A stretch of DNA of 64,000 bases from Rhodocollybia butyracea (lineage: Eukaryota; Basidiomycota; Agaricomycetes; Agaricales; Omphalotaceae), in NCBI GenBank assembly GCA_015501585.1, contig JADNRY010000117.1, positions 123,118 to 187,117 on the forward strand, in the 5' to 3' direction. The notes below the pieces were generated by a model, which did no database searches, was not told the DNA's origin, and saw nothing but the letters and a program-made list of their open reading frames with translations. Of this stretch, positions 43,691 through 55,499 are shown piece by piece. The position numbers and the translations under genes are program-made. How positions within the stretch are numbered: position 1 is the first letter of the stretch; each line of letters begins with the position of its first letter.

Positions 43691-44439
43691 TTCCCGGCCA
43701 TACAAGAAATTGGGTGATGATTGGGTGATGAATGGGCAACAATCGTCTGCTCAACGGGTTCTCAATGGAAGCGGAGGATGCTTGGGTTCACAGTGGGACG
43801 TTGGGTGGACACCTGAGCCACTCACTAAGCCATTATCCCGTAGATTCTTCGGTTGCTTTATTGTCTGTACAGGCTCAAACTATTCACTACCCTGACGACC
43901 ACCTTAGGTCCTTCTACGGTGGTGCGCAAACTCACCTACAACAGCCTACAACTTCCCAGTATTCTCCCATCAGCCTCCTTATGACCTCCTTACATTGATG
44001 TTATGCTGTACCTATCCTACGTTGTTTGGAATGGTTTCCTCACCCTCGGCTTGTGGATGGTAAAAAAGGACAGTCTGGTCAGAATTTCCAGGGTACAGTT
44101 ATATGAAGTCCAGCCAAGAGTAGCTGTGGCTCAGCCTGACCAACTCGACCAAACAAGCCAACCAAGCTAAAGCCTCATTCGCACCGCCCCCTCCACTCTG
44201 GACATAATCGACCTGAAGTTTGATTCTACATGTTGGTGCAACACATCCCGGCAGATGGTCCATCAAGGTTATACGCCACATTTCTCTTTCCTTGGAGATG
44301 CACACAGCTTCAGGTTTTGTCTCTTGAGGTGACCAAGAGGATGATGCTGATGTTGTATTCTAGGTGTCACCCTGAGGCAGCGGTGACTCCCTGAAGGATT
44401 TTAGATCTAATGAACTAGGGTACCAAGTAGTACAAGAGG

Positions 44440-44640
44440 GCGATGAAGGAAATTAACACACAGTGAGCCTCCTCACATCCTCCTCACATTTCACGCCTCC
44501 CCGCATTTTCCATTGAATCTGGCTTTACGATCATGTATCAGCGAAGGAAATTAACACACAGTAAGCTCACACCCCACGCCTCCCCACATTTTCCATTGAA
44601 TGCGGCTCGCAGAATGGGATGCTTTACGGTTCAAAGGCTT
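44440..44640 (+). repeat. Direct duplication of about 90 bp
   Basis: GAAGGAAATTAACACACAGT, then CACGCCTCCCC and ACATTTTCCATTGAAT or CGCATTTTCCATTGAAT, occurs twice in tandem with small differences. It lies between modules A and B of the composite element; the remaining 44,170-45,240 has no recognisable gene. Confidence 0.6.
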
Positions 44641-45639
44641 GGAGTTCTCATTTTCAGTTTCTAGTGTCTCTCCCAAATAAATGAAGATGCCTTCTGCGAA
44701 GTCTCTTTGTCCAGCAATGCCTAGCTGCCCTAGCGGCTATGGTAGGCAAGACATCCACGGTTCAATTTTAAATTGAGTATTGGTCCAGCTGATGTGCCAC
44801 TAATCAACTGTCATTTTGTTCACCTAGGAAGGGATTTAGGCAGACACAGGGAGCCGTCCTGAACACTGCCAGCAACAACTCCCTAGGATAGATTACTAGT
44901 TAGTAGGGCAAAGGTGGGTGTAGTCTCGAGAACCAGACTCTGAAATACCTACGCACTGTGTAATTATTAGAAAAGAGAGGAAATTTCTTAGTGGTAATTA
45001 TTTGTCTGAGATAAGCTGCAGGCATGTTGGGCAAGAGGGCAGACTTGATCCCACTAGAGAGGCTCTCAAACTAGCGCTGGGGCACAAGCTTAAAGAGAAG
45101 GAGAGCGGTGTTCTCAGCATGCGGAATGCATTGGTGCGAGGCTGCAATCTCTTCGATCCTTCAGGCTTTGTGATCCTTGGTAGCACTAGCATGAGGAATC
45201 ACACAGTAGCCTTATCACACAAAGCTGGGGGATTTTAGTGCTGAAAGTGCCGTTGCAACTTAATCACCTTCACTATACCTTGTTTCCTTTTGTCAATACT
45301 TTCATTGATCTCTATTATAAATTTTACTACTGTTTTGCTCCTTATGTTCAATCTTCCCCATACTTCACTCCATACTGCTCTACACTATTAACTACCTTGA
45401 TGACCACCTTAGGACCTTCTATGGTGGCGCATACACTCACCTCCTCCCAGTATTCTCCCATCAGTCTCCTTACAACCTCCTTACGCTTCAATCAATCTCT
45501 CAGATCTCTATTGATTTATTGATCAAATTGACGTTATGCTGTACGCTGGTACTAGACCGACTTATCCTACGTCGTTTGGAATGGATACCTCACCCCCCAG
45601 TTTGTGGATGGTAAAAGTGGACGGTCTTGTCCTGATAAT

Positions 45640-46890
45640 GCGTTGGCTTGAAGAGCTGAGGATTCTAAGATTCAGATCTCTGTATTCTTTGTAGTGTGTG
45701 TTTCACTATCTTTGTGCCTTACCCATTATTCCTCTCCCGCTCTTGAAGCTTCTCTGTACTACCTAGGGTGTTTATAATGTTGGTACAGGGATTCGTCAAT
45801 CCTTTCTGTCCTCCCTGATTGTGGTAAAATCTGTTTCTGGTTCCTTAGGAAGTCTCGCATTCATTGATCCTCACTTGGATCATATATTATCTTTATTCAA
45901 CGCAGGTGATCTAATGTTGTGGATATTTGAAGGATGTTAAACAGTCCATCCGCTCCAGCATTTAATGATCGGGTTCTGGTCGGGTTTCAACAAATCGCTC
46001 AATCTGAAATTGAAATTCACTTTGGACTTCATATAAATCAAGGCTTCAAGGAATGACGACTTGCCAGAGGACCCCTGATTATGGTAGGCGCACCCAGTGA
46101 CCCCTCCAGGGTAGCCTTTCACTTTGGCCCAAAAGTACCTGATTTTTGCCCAAAAATTCACCTGTGGGCAGAGGCCACAAGTTGCCTAGTTACTTGGAAC
46201 CAATACCAGCTACCCCAAATAGCTAAATCTGCCAGAAATCTGCCAGAATTTTGCCCGAAAAATCGCACTGAGTCTGCGTCAATGGCAGCCATTTTTGCCC
46301 AAACTTAGACCTCAGATGAGGTCAAAGATGATCTATGTTAAGCCCATGAGTGACTGGTGCAGCCAAATAGACCCAGTATTAGTAAAATTAGAAGACTTGT
46401 ATCCTATTTGAACTACAATGAAACCCGTGAGATTACTGAGAGCTTACTTAACTATCCTGGTATCGTTGAGAGGCTTTAGCTCGTTTGATAGCCTGGACGT
46501 TAGTGGCCTGTGCTACCATACTTACTAAGTAGTAAGACTGGGATGTTTGGCGTTCAGGATTGAGATCGAACCAGTGCCTTATATTCGGGTTCATCATGGG
46601 CTCTTATCTACCCCTTAGAGGCATTTATTTTATTATCTATACGGAAGGTTGTGAAGCGGCAATTTACATTACGCCTCATGCAACCAGATGAAGATTCATG
46701 ACATTCCATCAATGTACACTCTCTGGGTCCCCATTGACCAAATTTTTTCATCCCAGTTAGCTGCACATTCAGAGCGCTCCTTGACAAGTCAGAAAATATC
46801 CTGCACATTTCTTGGAACCGTAGAAATAATCCGGAGATCATGCTCCTAATTATCAAGTTCAAAATTCTGGAAACTTAGAAACCCCGCAGC
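45640..46890. other. Interior of the composite element; possible GTPase P-loop scrap
   Basis: On the minus strand near 46,085-46,040 an open frame reads HNQGSSGKSSFLEALI, resembling the dynamin-type P-loop (of the form GDQSSGKSSVLEAL) but with the first Gly missing. No other dynamin motif (DxxG, TKxD) follows. It may be a captured exon fragment or chance. Nothing else in this stretch is recognisable. Confidence 0.25.
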
Positions 46891-47759
46891 ACCAAAGTGG
46901 CAAATGATCAGGTTTTGGTTGAGTTCTGGTCAGGTTCAAGTTTTGGTCCGGCTGAGCCACAGCTACTCCCGACGGGACTTCATATAACTGTACCCTGGAA
47001 ATCCTGATCAGATCGTCCTTTTTTACCATCCACAAGCTGAGGGGTGAGGAAACCATTCCAAACAATGTAGGATAAGTCGGCCTAGTACCAGTGTACAGCA
47101 TAATGTCAATTTGATCAATAAATCAATAGAGATCTGAGAGATTGATTGAAGCATAAGGAGGTTGTAAGGAGACTGATGGGAGAATACTGGGAGGAGGTGA
47201 GTGTGCATGCCGCCATAGAAGGTCCCAAGGTGGTTGTCAAGATAGTGAATAGCGTAGAGCAGTATAATTCCATCTATACGAGTATTAGATATCAATGAAA
47301 AGTATTGACGAAAGGAAACAAGGTATAGTGAAGGTGAATAGAGCGGTATGGACCATGGTACACTAGTATATAGTGAAATAGTGAAATGTGAGTAATGAGA
47401 GAAGTGTAGAGCTAGCTGCCGCTAGCTGGGCAGCACTACCACACCTTACTCCCTTCATCCTTCTGCTCTCCTCTTGTCACCCTGTTGGTGACGCATGCGC
47501 GAAGAGATAAGTTGATAAACTTAGATTCTCCAATTTGTTAAGCCTGTACAGACAATAAAGCAACACAAAAGTCTACGGGATAATGGCTTAGTGAGTGGCT
47601 CAGATATCCACCCAACGTCCCACTGTGAACCCGAGCATCCTCCGCTTCCATTGAGAACCCGTTGAGCGGACAATTGTCGCCCACTCATTGCCCGATTTCT
47701 TTTACGGCCGGGAAAATTGATCAACGTGTTTGGCGTTTGACACATCACCTGACCCTGCG

Positions 47760-48640
47760 GGACTTATATAAAGTCCCGCAACTTCGCTTCCATCCCCATT
47801 CCTCCCCAGGTAAGTTGTAGGTAGTATTAATATGACTGTAAGTATTTGTAGGCATTGATTATTATCAGGATATGTGACTAACAAAGTTGCGGGCTGCTTT
47901 TAAGCCCATATTAATTAGGGTAAATAGTTAGTACTGATTCTAAAGGGCCGGCATGAGTGAGGGATTGGTCTTAGAGGGCCGCCGTGAGTGAGTTTGATGC
48001 TGACAAATATTCACGCGCATTCAAATATATTTTACATACTTCATTCATGACATTTGAATGTTGGGCATTCGGCATTCATGGCATTTGAATGACTGCTTCC
48101 ATGAATGCCCATTCGGGTTGGCAAGTCATTCGAGTGCAAATATGGACTTTTGGAGGTCCATATTCGCACCAAGAATGGCGAATGCATTTGAATGCCCAAT
48201 CATGCCCAGCTCAGCATTCCGCTAACTCTCGCTGCCCAGTCTTAACACTCACAAAGAAAAGAAACTTCTGACATCTGAGAACAAAGAGTCAGTCATGATA
48301 CAAACAGCAAGGAAAAAACACACCATGTCAAGCAAAGGAAAGAAAGTACACACACATCAAACAATAATCCAATCTTTAAATCACTCACTGAATCTAGGGA
48401 CACACAGCGCCGAAACTGTTGAACCGATAGTACAACATGTATATTTTGAATAAATATTGAAACAAGAAAAATATCACAAGAAAAAACAAAAAAAAAATCA
48501 AATTTTTTTTGGTAGGGATTGAAGCAAAAAGATCTGGGGTCCATTGGTCCGCAATAAGCAATGAGTAGAAATACTAAAACTCATTACGAGTAGGCTAGAT
48601 GAGGGACTGACACAGTTCAATGAAAAATCTTCAGAAATAC
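47760..48640. other. CATTYG-rich repeat DNA, no gene
   Basis: Between 48,000 and 48,220 CATTCGAATG-related words (CATTTGAATG, CATTCATGG, CCATTCGGG) recur many times in both orientations, with a perfect hairpin ATATGGAC/GTCCATAT at about 48,139-48,162. The minus-strand frame at 48,293-48,544 is low-complexity. Confidence 0.4.
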
Positions 48641-48642
48641 TC

Positions 48643-48800
48643 ATACATAGTACTTAGCAATAGCCTCCTCCACTGCCCAGACTGCACTTTGATTGTCGTC
48701 AGGAGGGAACGGCTGCTGCAATGCCTGTGGTTTCAGTCCCAGCCATCCTTTCAGCAAGTCAAACATTGCGTTAACTAGAGATGTCCATGAGTCCAAGTCT
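48643..48800 (-). other. Short open frame, likely a transposon exon
   Basis: The minus strand reads EDLDSWTSLVNAMFDLLKGW, LGLKPQALQQPFPPDDNQSA, VWAVEEAIAKY then a stop near 48,645, about 50 residues of well-behaved protein without a start codon. It looks like a terminal exon but I cannot name the family. Confidence 0.3.
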
Positions 48801-48825
48801 TCACAAGTACTCGCAGGTAAGATCC

Positions 48826-48920
48826 GTAGGGTTAGGGTTATGGTTAGGGTTATGGTTAGGGGTTAGGTGCCGCCGCAGGCGGCTCGCGAAAGTTAGAGGT
48901 TAGGGTTGGGGATATTTTGA
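48826..48920 (+). repeat. Interstitial telomere-like repeats
   Basis: GGTTAGGGTTATGGTTAGGG followed by further TTAGGG-like units, interrupted by a GC-rich GCCGCCGCAGGCGGC hairpin and resuming as GTTAGAGGTTAGGGTTGGGG. The fungal telomere unit is TTAGGG. Confidence 0.7.
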
Positions 48921-50570
48921 CAGCGTAAACGAGGCTTTAGCATGCCTGCCGACAACTTCCCGGCTTGGGGGACCCCCCCGAAGGGGAGGGGACGGCAGCG
49001 GAGGCAGGCCCGAAGTTTACGCGCCTGCGGGATTAATGATTACAATATGATAATTATAAACCTGTCTTGTTATAACAATAAAAAATCATACAAGCTAATA
49101 CTTACTAATAGCAAGTAGATAATTATTATATTTGTGTCCTGAGCTCCTCTGGATGACATTTCTTCGCCATGATGCCAATGTAAAATTGCCATGGCTGCAG
49201 TGCAATGAATGGGTGCAGAGATGGGAAAAGGGAAAGCAAAAGGAGGATGAAGGGCGCCGCGGTGAAGCTTCGCGTACTCGGAACACCATGAATGCATTTC
49301 CATGGGCTATGCCCAAGTTTGGACTGTCACGGCCTCAACCCTGGCCCAATGTCTGTCTTCTCCATGAACTGTACTGCTTGATGGATAGGTAGATGCTTTG
49401 GGGTATTCTGAAGCTCCCTGCAAACCTTCAGATACCATGTCTGACTCCATGCCTGGTAACAATGCTCTAAGTAATGTGCCCTTTTGGAAGTGCAGTCTAC
49501 ACCTGGGGAGACATAATGACCGTTGACTGGCTGGGCACATTGACGCCAAATCCTTCTGCTCACTGAGTATAGAATAACAAGCATCTCCAATGATAGCATT
49601 CTACTCAGTAGTTCCGAGTAGTGAAGTGCCGGCTGGGGCCCGGCTCAAAAGCCCCGGCTACGGCCAGGCTCATGAGGGCCAGGGCTTGCCAAAATCCTGA
49701 GTCGGGCCCGGCTGGGGGCCTACTCAGCCTCAGGCCCTGGAATATGTAATATGTTGTTTCAGTATCCTCTCAGTGTCCTTCAGACTAAATCAACTTTTGT
49801 CATGGACCTAACCCATAAATGGAGTGTGATGTTGAACACTGGCCCAATTCTGTTGTCACTTTTAAGTGTAAATGATTCTATGCTGGTCTTGGACTACATT
49901 TGGCGTGTATAACAGTATTTCTGATTGCATTTATATTATTTAAAACATTCATATTTAGATGTGATGACTCTGTGATGAGCCACCCATGTTGCAGGTGGAC
50001 CATTGATGAAATCATTTAACTAAGGCAGCCCAATACCCTCTAGTACCAAGACTTGGCTGGTGGGTTACAAAGGCTCCTTGACAAGGAATCTTCAGTCTCA
50101 GCAGTCTAGCTAGTAGCAACAGTATGCCCATCCTTGAGCACTGGTGGACTGACTCAGCCCTTACTGAGTTGGTGAGTGCAAGCCCCTTATCTGACCTGAG
50201 TGAAGATAAGCAGGCTTACTGGAATTGGGCCAGTGATTATTGCTATGATATCAGATAAACAGCTATGATAAAATATCAAAACAGCATATTCCCACACCTA
50301 TAGGCTATGCAGAAGGGTATTTAATAGGCAATATAAGGAACAGATAGACATACATCCAAGGAATGTTAGTTCATCCCTATCTTCAGGGAAATACCTGGGA
50401 CTTTTTTACAAGCCCTAGAAGCTGGTTGTCCACGAGGAGTTATTCTTGGAGTTAATCTATAGTGATTCACTCCTTGGCTTATATGGAAGAAAACATGGTA
50501 CATCTAAATTTCTCACTGATATACACTCCTTTTTATTGTACTTATATTACTTATCTTTGCTTGCAATAGT
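48921..50570. other. Repeat-rich stretch; dispersed repeat copy 2
   Basis: 49,086-49,146 is the inverted copy of the repeat at 6,077-6,140 (minus-strand frame ending YNNYLLAISKY). The minus frame 49,599-49,327 (GHYVSPGVDCTSKRAHYLEH and onward) looks protein-like and may belong to the same unknown element. GC-rich words (GGCCCGGCT) lie at 49,640-49,730. No named gene. Confidence 0.4.
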
Positions 50571-51243
50571 CCAGCTTTTGTGCTATAGCCCCTGGAAGTC
50601 CACTAGTCAATGCTGGGATATCATAGATGTATCCAGGAGAAATGAGAACAAGAGTGGAGCAAGCAGGACTGTTCGGGAGTCTGCACCATCTCACATATAC
50701 AAAATAGGGTCCTCTCTTCCTTGGCAAATTGAGCCAAAAAGCTGTAATCAAGTTAGGGGCGCACCTTAGGCATATAATAAAATTGGAGTGGAGGCTACAG
50801 AAAGCAATCTCACAGATATGATATAGGGTCTTCTCTTCCTTGGCCAATTGATCCAAAAGTTTGTAATTTGGTTAGGGGACCTCCCTGGGCATATAATAAA
50901 GTTGTAGTGGAGGCTGGAGGGAGCAAGAGACACCATTGAGGAGCACCACAATCAAGTACTCAACCCACCAACATTTAGGGCTTGATGACTCAAAAGCACG
51001 TGGACCAGATGCAGATGCCTCAGTACTATTACAAGACAGAAATTCAAGTCAGTGCAACCACTTAATAGTATCAAAGGCTGAAAAGTTACGGGTCCACTGG
51101 GAGTTTATGGGCAAAAAATCGAAGTTTCCGGGGATAAATTTATGGGGCAAAAAAAAAATGAAAGTTTACAGGGCAAAAAAGTGAAAGTTTATGGGGGACA
51201 TTCAAAGTTTATGGCGGGTAATTTTTGTGCAATTTGAAAAGCA
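50571..51243. mobile_element. 3'-terminal part of the TIR element family found at 58.4-62.0 kb
   Basis: About 670 bp matches 61,347-62,041 in order and orientation: AGTCCACTAGTCAATSYTGG, TAGGGTCCTCTCTTCCTTGG (twice), GGCATATAATAAA (twice), then AAAGTTTATGGG and GAAAGTTTACGGG-type repeats and the terminus TGCAATTTGAAAAGCA at 51,243, followed by TA. No left terminus was found, so it is truncated. It abuts the KDZ transposase fragment, as if it had inserted at a TA in that gene. Confidence 0.75.
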
Positions 51244-51883
51244 TATTTGGACCTGAAGTAATTCCCATGGATCATTTGTTTGACTTAGATGTGGATGATA
51301 GTATCTGGCAAGATGTTGGATTGGATGAAACAAATGATGCTGCAGAACTGCCTTTGTGGCTGTGTAATGAAAGAGTGCGGTCAGGAATATGGGCAGTTGT
51401 GGTAAGAGACGGGTGTAATGAAGAAATCCAACGGGTGTTGCTAGAACAAAGAGCATTGCATGAGTGGTTTGAAGAAGAATGGAAAGTGGTAGTTGACAGT
51501 ATACATGAGATATCAAGTCCAGGTGAGTATTTGACAAAGAGTTGTTTCAATGATAATCTAAAGGCTGGCAGATATATTGGACCAGCTGGAGGAGCGAAAA
51601 AAAACACCTTATACATCTTTATATAGACTGGGATAAGTCTCTTAACACTTTACCCGAAGATGATACAATGCCTGAGTGGGGTCCTTTGGCCAAAGATCTG
51701 GAGATTGCAGCTACATCAATGAATAGAGCTGTGAACAGCATAAGCAGTGATGAGATGAAGAAGATTCTGAAAACTCTGACGAATTTGAAGAATATGATGA
51801 TGGGTTGGATGTGGGGTTAACAGAGGCTCTTGATGCTATGAGGATTACATATGATACTGATGAGAATACCGATAAAATATAGT
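51244..51883 (+). pseudogene. KDZ transposase, C-terminal fragment
   Basis: Reads FDLDVDDSIWQDVGL, ELPLWLCNERVRSGIWAVVV, RDGCNEEIQRVLLEQRALHE, WFEEEWKVVVDSI; then, after a probable intron starting GTGAGT near 51,522, DWDKSLNTLPEDDTMPEWGP and, in a shifted frame, the acidic tail DEEDSENSDEFEEYDDGLDV ending at TAG near 51,881. These blocks are the standard C-terminus of Kyakuja-Dileera-Zisupton transposases of Agaricomycetes. The catalytic core lies further upstream in the family and is absent here because a TIR element copy abuts at 51,243. Confidence 0.85.
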
Positions 51884-52698
51884 TAAATACACAATCTGCC
51901 CGACTTGTACAATTACATTATATGTTTGGAAGTGTCAGGAAAAGTCAACCAGTAACTGAGGCCAACTTGGTCTTGACCTAGTTGAGGTTGGTCAAGATCT
52001 TGACCTAGTTGAGGTTGGTCAAGATCTTGGTCAACAAAATAGTCTGTAATCTTAGTCACCCCAACAGCAAAATAACTTCAGATTGCAAACATTTAATTCA
52101 TAGTAAGTGTAAATTTTTCATATCTACACTCATATATTTACTCCCAGATCATGATAACGCAGAGCATCCCTTACCATGCCTGTTCTGTAGCCCTACCACT
52201 TCCATCACATATTCCATCGCATCCTAGCCTACCCTTTGCATGATGTGCTCTACCACTCCTATGGCACACCCTCCAATTCGAAGGTATGGATACTGTACCC
52301 CTTACAAGGACATGCCATACCCAGGATACTCTACCATACCAGGTATACTTACCCGCCTTACAGTGTACAAAATTCCTCAGTTTACTGGCTATTATAATTT
52401 AGTAGTACTTTAACATGTTTATGCATATCTAGGCCATAGCTCCAAATGCTATGTCTATATAGCGGACATCAACCGATCAATTGGGCTTATATATATATAG
52501 GTACTTGGAATTAACAGGTGTGAAAATTAGATAAAGATATCGAGTTTCCTTGAACTTATTCTAGGACTCCTAGGAGTAAGGCAAGGTGTTAGCAAACTGA
52601 GTGAAATGTTGGGTTAGCATGCTTGGATACGGTAAGTGTTCACCCGGTGGGTATTTTCGGCGGTTGCTTACTTGCTATGACAATTTACAAAGATTGTG
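51884..52698. other. No gene recognised
   Basis: Contains two adjacent copies of TTGACCTAGTTGAGGTTGGTCAAG-like sequence (51,974-52,030), otherwise AT-rich with no recognisable coding sequence. Confidence 0.4.
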
Positions 52699-52706
52699 TG
52701 CAGTGT

Positions 52707-53217
52707 TAGGGTTCAAAAGTGCAGTTCATATAACTGATGAAAACCGCAAATTGCACCGCACTGAACCGCAGTGCACCCTTATGTAATGCTGCACCGGTGC
52801 GGGGGTGCACTGCAGTTCAGTGCAAGGTTTTGTAAAATCTTGAAATTTACAGAACCGGTAATAACCGGTGCAGTGCAGTTCCGCTATTTGAGGCGCTAAG
52901 ATAGGCGCCTAAGCGTCGCCGTGAGCTGTACACAATCAAAAAGCTACTCACAAGGTTAGTTTTAATTTATAACTATCAAAGAACTATCAGTACAGTAATA
53001 ATAATTATAAGTGATGTTTTACTACCTAATATTATACTGTTTACAATGTTGTGAGTGGTACATAACTGCAGTTTTCACCGGGTGCAAACTGAACCTGCAC
53101 CGGTGCAGCGGTTTGCATCAGTTCAGTGCAAGGTTTGGTCAGATTTGGAAATTATAGCACCGGTGCAGTTCTCGGTTTTTCCCAAAAAACCGAACTGAAC
53201 CGAACTTTAAAACCCTA
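52707..53217. mobile_element. hAT-type MITE with exact 8-bp target duplication
   Basis: The ends are TAGGGTTCAAAAGT (left) and AACTTTAAAACCCTA (right). TGCAGTGT flanks both sides (52,699-52,706 and 53,218-53,225). The interior contains several GCACCGGTGCAG palindromes in both orientations. TAGGG-type ends and 8-bp duplications are the hAT signature. It has no coding capacity. Confidence 0.85.
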
Positions 53218-53225
53218 TGCAGTGT

Positions 53226-54231
53226 ATATTTTCCGCGTTTTTCATATGGTATGCCAAGATGTACCAGTACTATTTAGACAGATATGATGGTAAGCATAAG
53301 CGGACAGATAAGCTTTATAAGCAAATGTAGGTAAGTGTGATTATTGTAATGTTTCTCAAAGGTCATTGATTAGTGCAAGAAATGTAGCAGATGCGAGGCA
53401 AGTGGGTAGCAATGAGCTGTGAGGGCTGGGACCCACCTCAAGGTGTCTGAGGCGCTGGCCATGGAACTAAGATACCAGCTGTATACTATATAGTAAGCAC
53501 AATCGTTAACAAGGAAGGTGAAATGTCAAAGCTATGTACATATCATCCATAGGCAGATACAGAGTATACTCTAACATTGCCCATACATACAATACAAGTA
53601 AATATACCAACAAAGTACCTACATACTTATAATCTAGGCCACAGGAGTGCTTGAACGCAAATACTGAATGAAATCAACTAACTAACCCACTGACTGACAA
53701 AGTCATGGGATGTCTCTGATGAGACTGTACAGTCAAGTGGATCACTGTACTGTTTGATCATTTTTAATGTCAGTGGGGAAATGACAATCTGAGGCATGGA
53801 TCCATTGTTTATTTTAGGGTAATAAAAGTTGATCTTCCTTCACAAAAGGTTCTCTCATTGCTGTCATGTGTATTTTGTGGGCAGAGGCATACTATATTGT
53901 TGCATTGTTTGCATTTGAAGCCGGAGCTCAATTAGGCCCTGGTAATTACTATACCAAAATTTTGTTGATATTGCTTGGCACTGTTGATGCGGAGTAAGGT
54001 TTAGATTACTTTAGTTATCTAGTCGAGTAGTTATTACTTCTCATAGTTTTGTGCACAAAATCTTTTATTAAAGATTTTTGATGCTCTACAAAGTAGGCAA
54101 GAGTCTTACGTTCACACAAAAGAGCACAACAAAGGCTATGCAATTGTGTACTTGTAGTGTAGAAGAACTACAGTGATTTATGTAATTTGACTAGTTATAG
54201 TAATTGAAATGAATAGAATAGAAATGATATC
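53226..54231. other. No gene recognised
   Basis: AT-rich; may contain remains of the Copia element whose gag begins to the right. No motif is supported. Confidence 0.35.
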
Positions 54232-55270
54232 CTATTGTGTGATAAGATAAGATAAGCGTCGCAATGCGACAACAGCATCCATTACACAAGCATAGTCATC
54301 CGGCTCTTCAACCACAGCCGCCGCAGGCTTAGCCGCTGGCTTTGAAGATCCCTGTCCTTTACCTCTTTTACCACCTCGGCCGCCTTGTTGGTAAGGAACT
54401 TTTCCTTTGGAACCACCTCCATGAGCCCAGCAGTTTGGTTTTGTGTGACCTGTCCTCTGGCAGTTTTCACATAGTAGGTGCAAGCGGTCTTCCCCCGGAT
54501 TCTTCCTTTCCTCTTGCTTCCCTTTAGGACTAGATGGTCAGCCTTAGCTGCTGCAAGGGCGGAGTTAGTTGCGTCATCCTCCTTCTCAAGCACCTTCTCG
54601 TCTGCGGCTTGTCGAGCTTTCTCGATCAAGTACTGGCTTGTAAGCTGAGTACTGGGTAATTCTGCGGCAGCAGAGAGCACTTTGAAGAGGTTGCGGTATG
54701 AGGGTCCACATTATTGGCAAATAAAGGTCATGTACGAGTCGTCAGGTAAATTATAACCCATTCCAGAGAGTTCCTCGTACCAAGTCTGGAGTTGGGTGAG
54801 TGTCTCGCAAATATCTCTGTCTTTGGGTGTACAAAGATTCATCATCTTGTTCTGAAGAGCGTTGATGCTGAGTGGAGTTTTATCTTCAATGACTGAGCAA
54901 AGCTGTTTCCGAACAAGGTAGGAAGTGGCTTCAGCCTTTATGCAAAGAAAAAGCGAGTTTGGGATAGTCTGATAGATGACTTCCCGAAGCTGTGCCTCTT
55001 TCATCTCGTACTTGTCCTGAGCATTGAGATGCTTCTGGATCTCTACTTCTGTCAACTGCGTAGCGTTTCCCGGCAAATACCAGTCTCCTGTGATCTCGGC
55101 AATGATTTTTGGTGTCTTTGCCGTTCCGTTAAGGTGACGGCTCCCTGAGATCTAGCGGCATTGGGTAAGCGGGACTTGTAAGTTACCCAATTACTGAGGT
55201 CATCCACGAGTGCGGGGATGTTAAGGAGCTTGAGATTCATAGTAGAGGACATGGTGCCGGGGCCCATAAC
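54232..55270 (-). pseudogene. Ty1/Copia gag fragment (family 1) with CCHC knuckle
   Basis: Minus-strand blocks: LKLLNIPALVDDLSNWVTYK (N-terminal), DKYEMKEAQLREVIYQTIPN, IKAEATSYLVRKQLCSVIED, LTQLQTWYEELSGMGYNLPD and the knuckle CENCQRTGHTKPNC (C-x2-C-x4-H-x4-C, near 54,470-54,430) followed by a Gly/Lys-rich stretch. It is split over three frames, so at least two shifts (near 55,070 and between about 54,715 and 54,480) have occurred. No protease or integrase follows to the left. Confidence 0.85.
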
Positions 55271-55499
55271 CTGTTAAGCAGTGGACCAGGTTAGAAGGGA
55301 TGTGTGAGAAAAGCACAGCGACTAAGAAGAATAAGTAGATATATCTACACATATAGTCAGTAAAGAACTAAGGGATAGACAAGTACTCACATCTCAGTGG
55401 GCGTAGAGCACTGAGATGTGCTGGCAACAAAAAATAGGCTACGTACATGTAGGTAATCATTGGAAATAAATATTGAAAATAGGCTCGTAGGCTCGTAAG

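Larger units (their letters stand above)
43665..47735. mobile_element. Composite inverted-repeat element (three copies of one module)
   Basis: Module A (43,665-44,170, plus) matches module C (47,735-46,900, minus), including TTTCCCGGCCRTAMAAGAAA at the outer ends, CTCAACGGGTTCTCAATGGA, TCCCAGTATTCTCCCATCAG and TTGTGGATGGTAAAA; module B (45,390-45,640, plus) is a partial copy of the inner part. Open frames inside (43,710-43,998; 47,521-47,748 and others) are the same repeat in different registers and encode nothing recognisable. The right boundary is followed by ordinary sequence at about 47,735. It could be one long-terminal-repeat DNA element or a nest of deletion derivatives. Confidence 0.6.
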
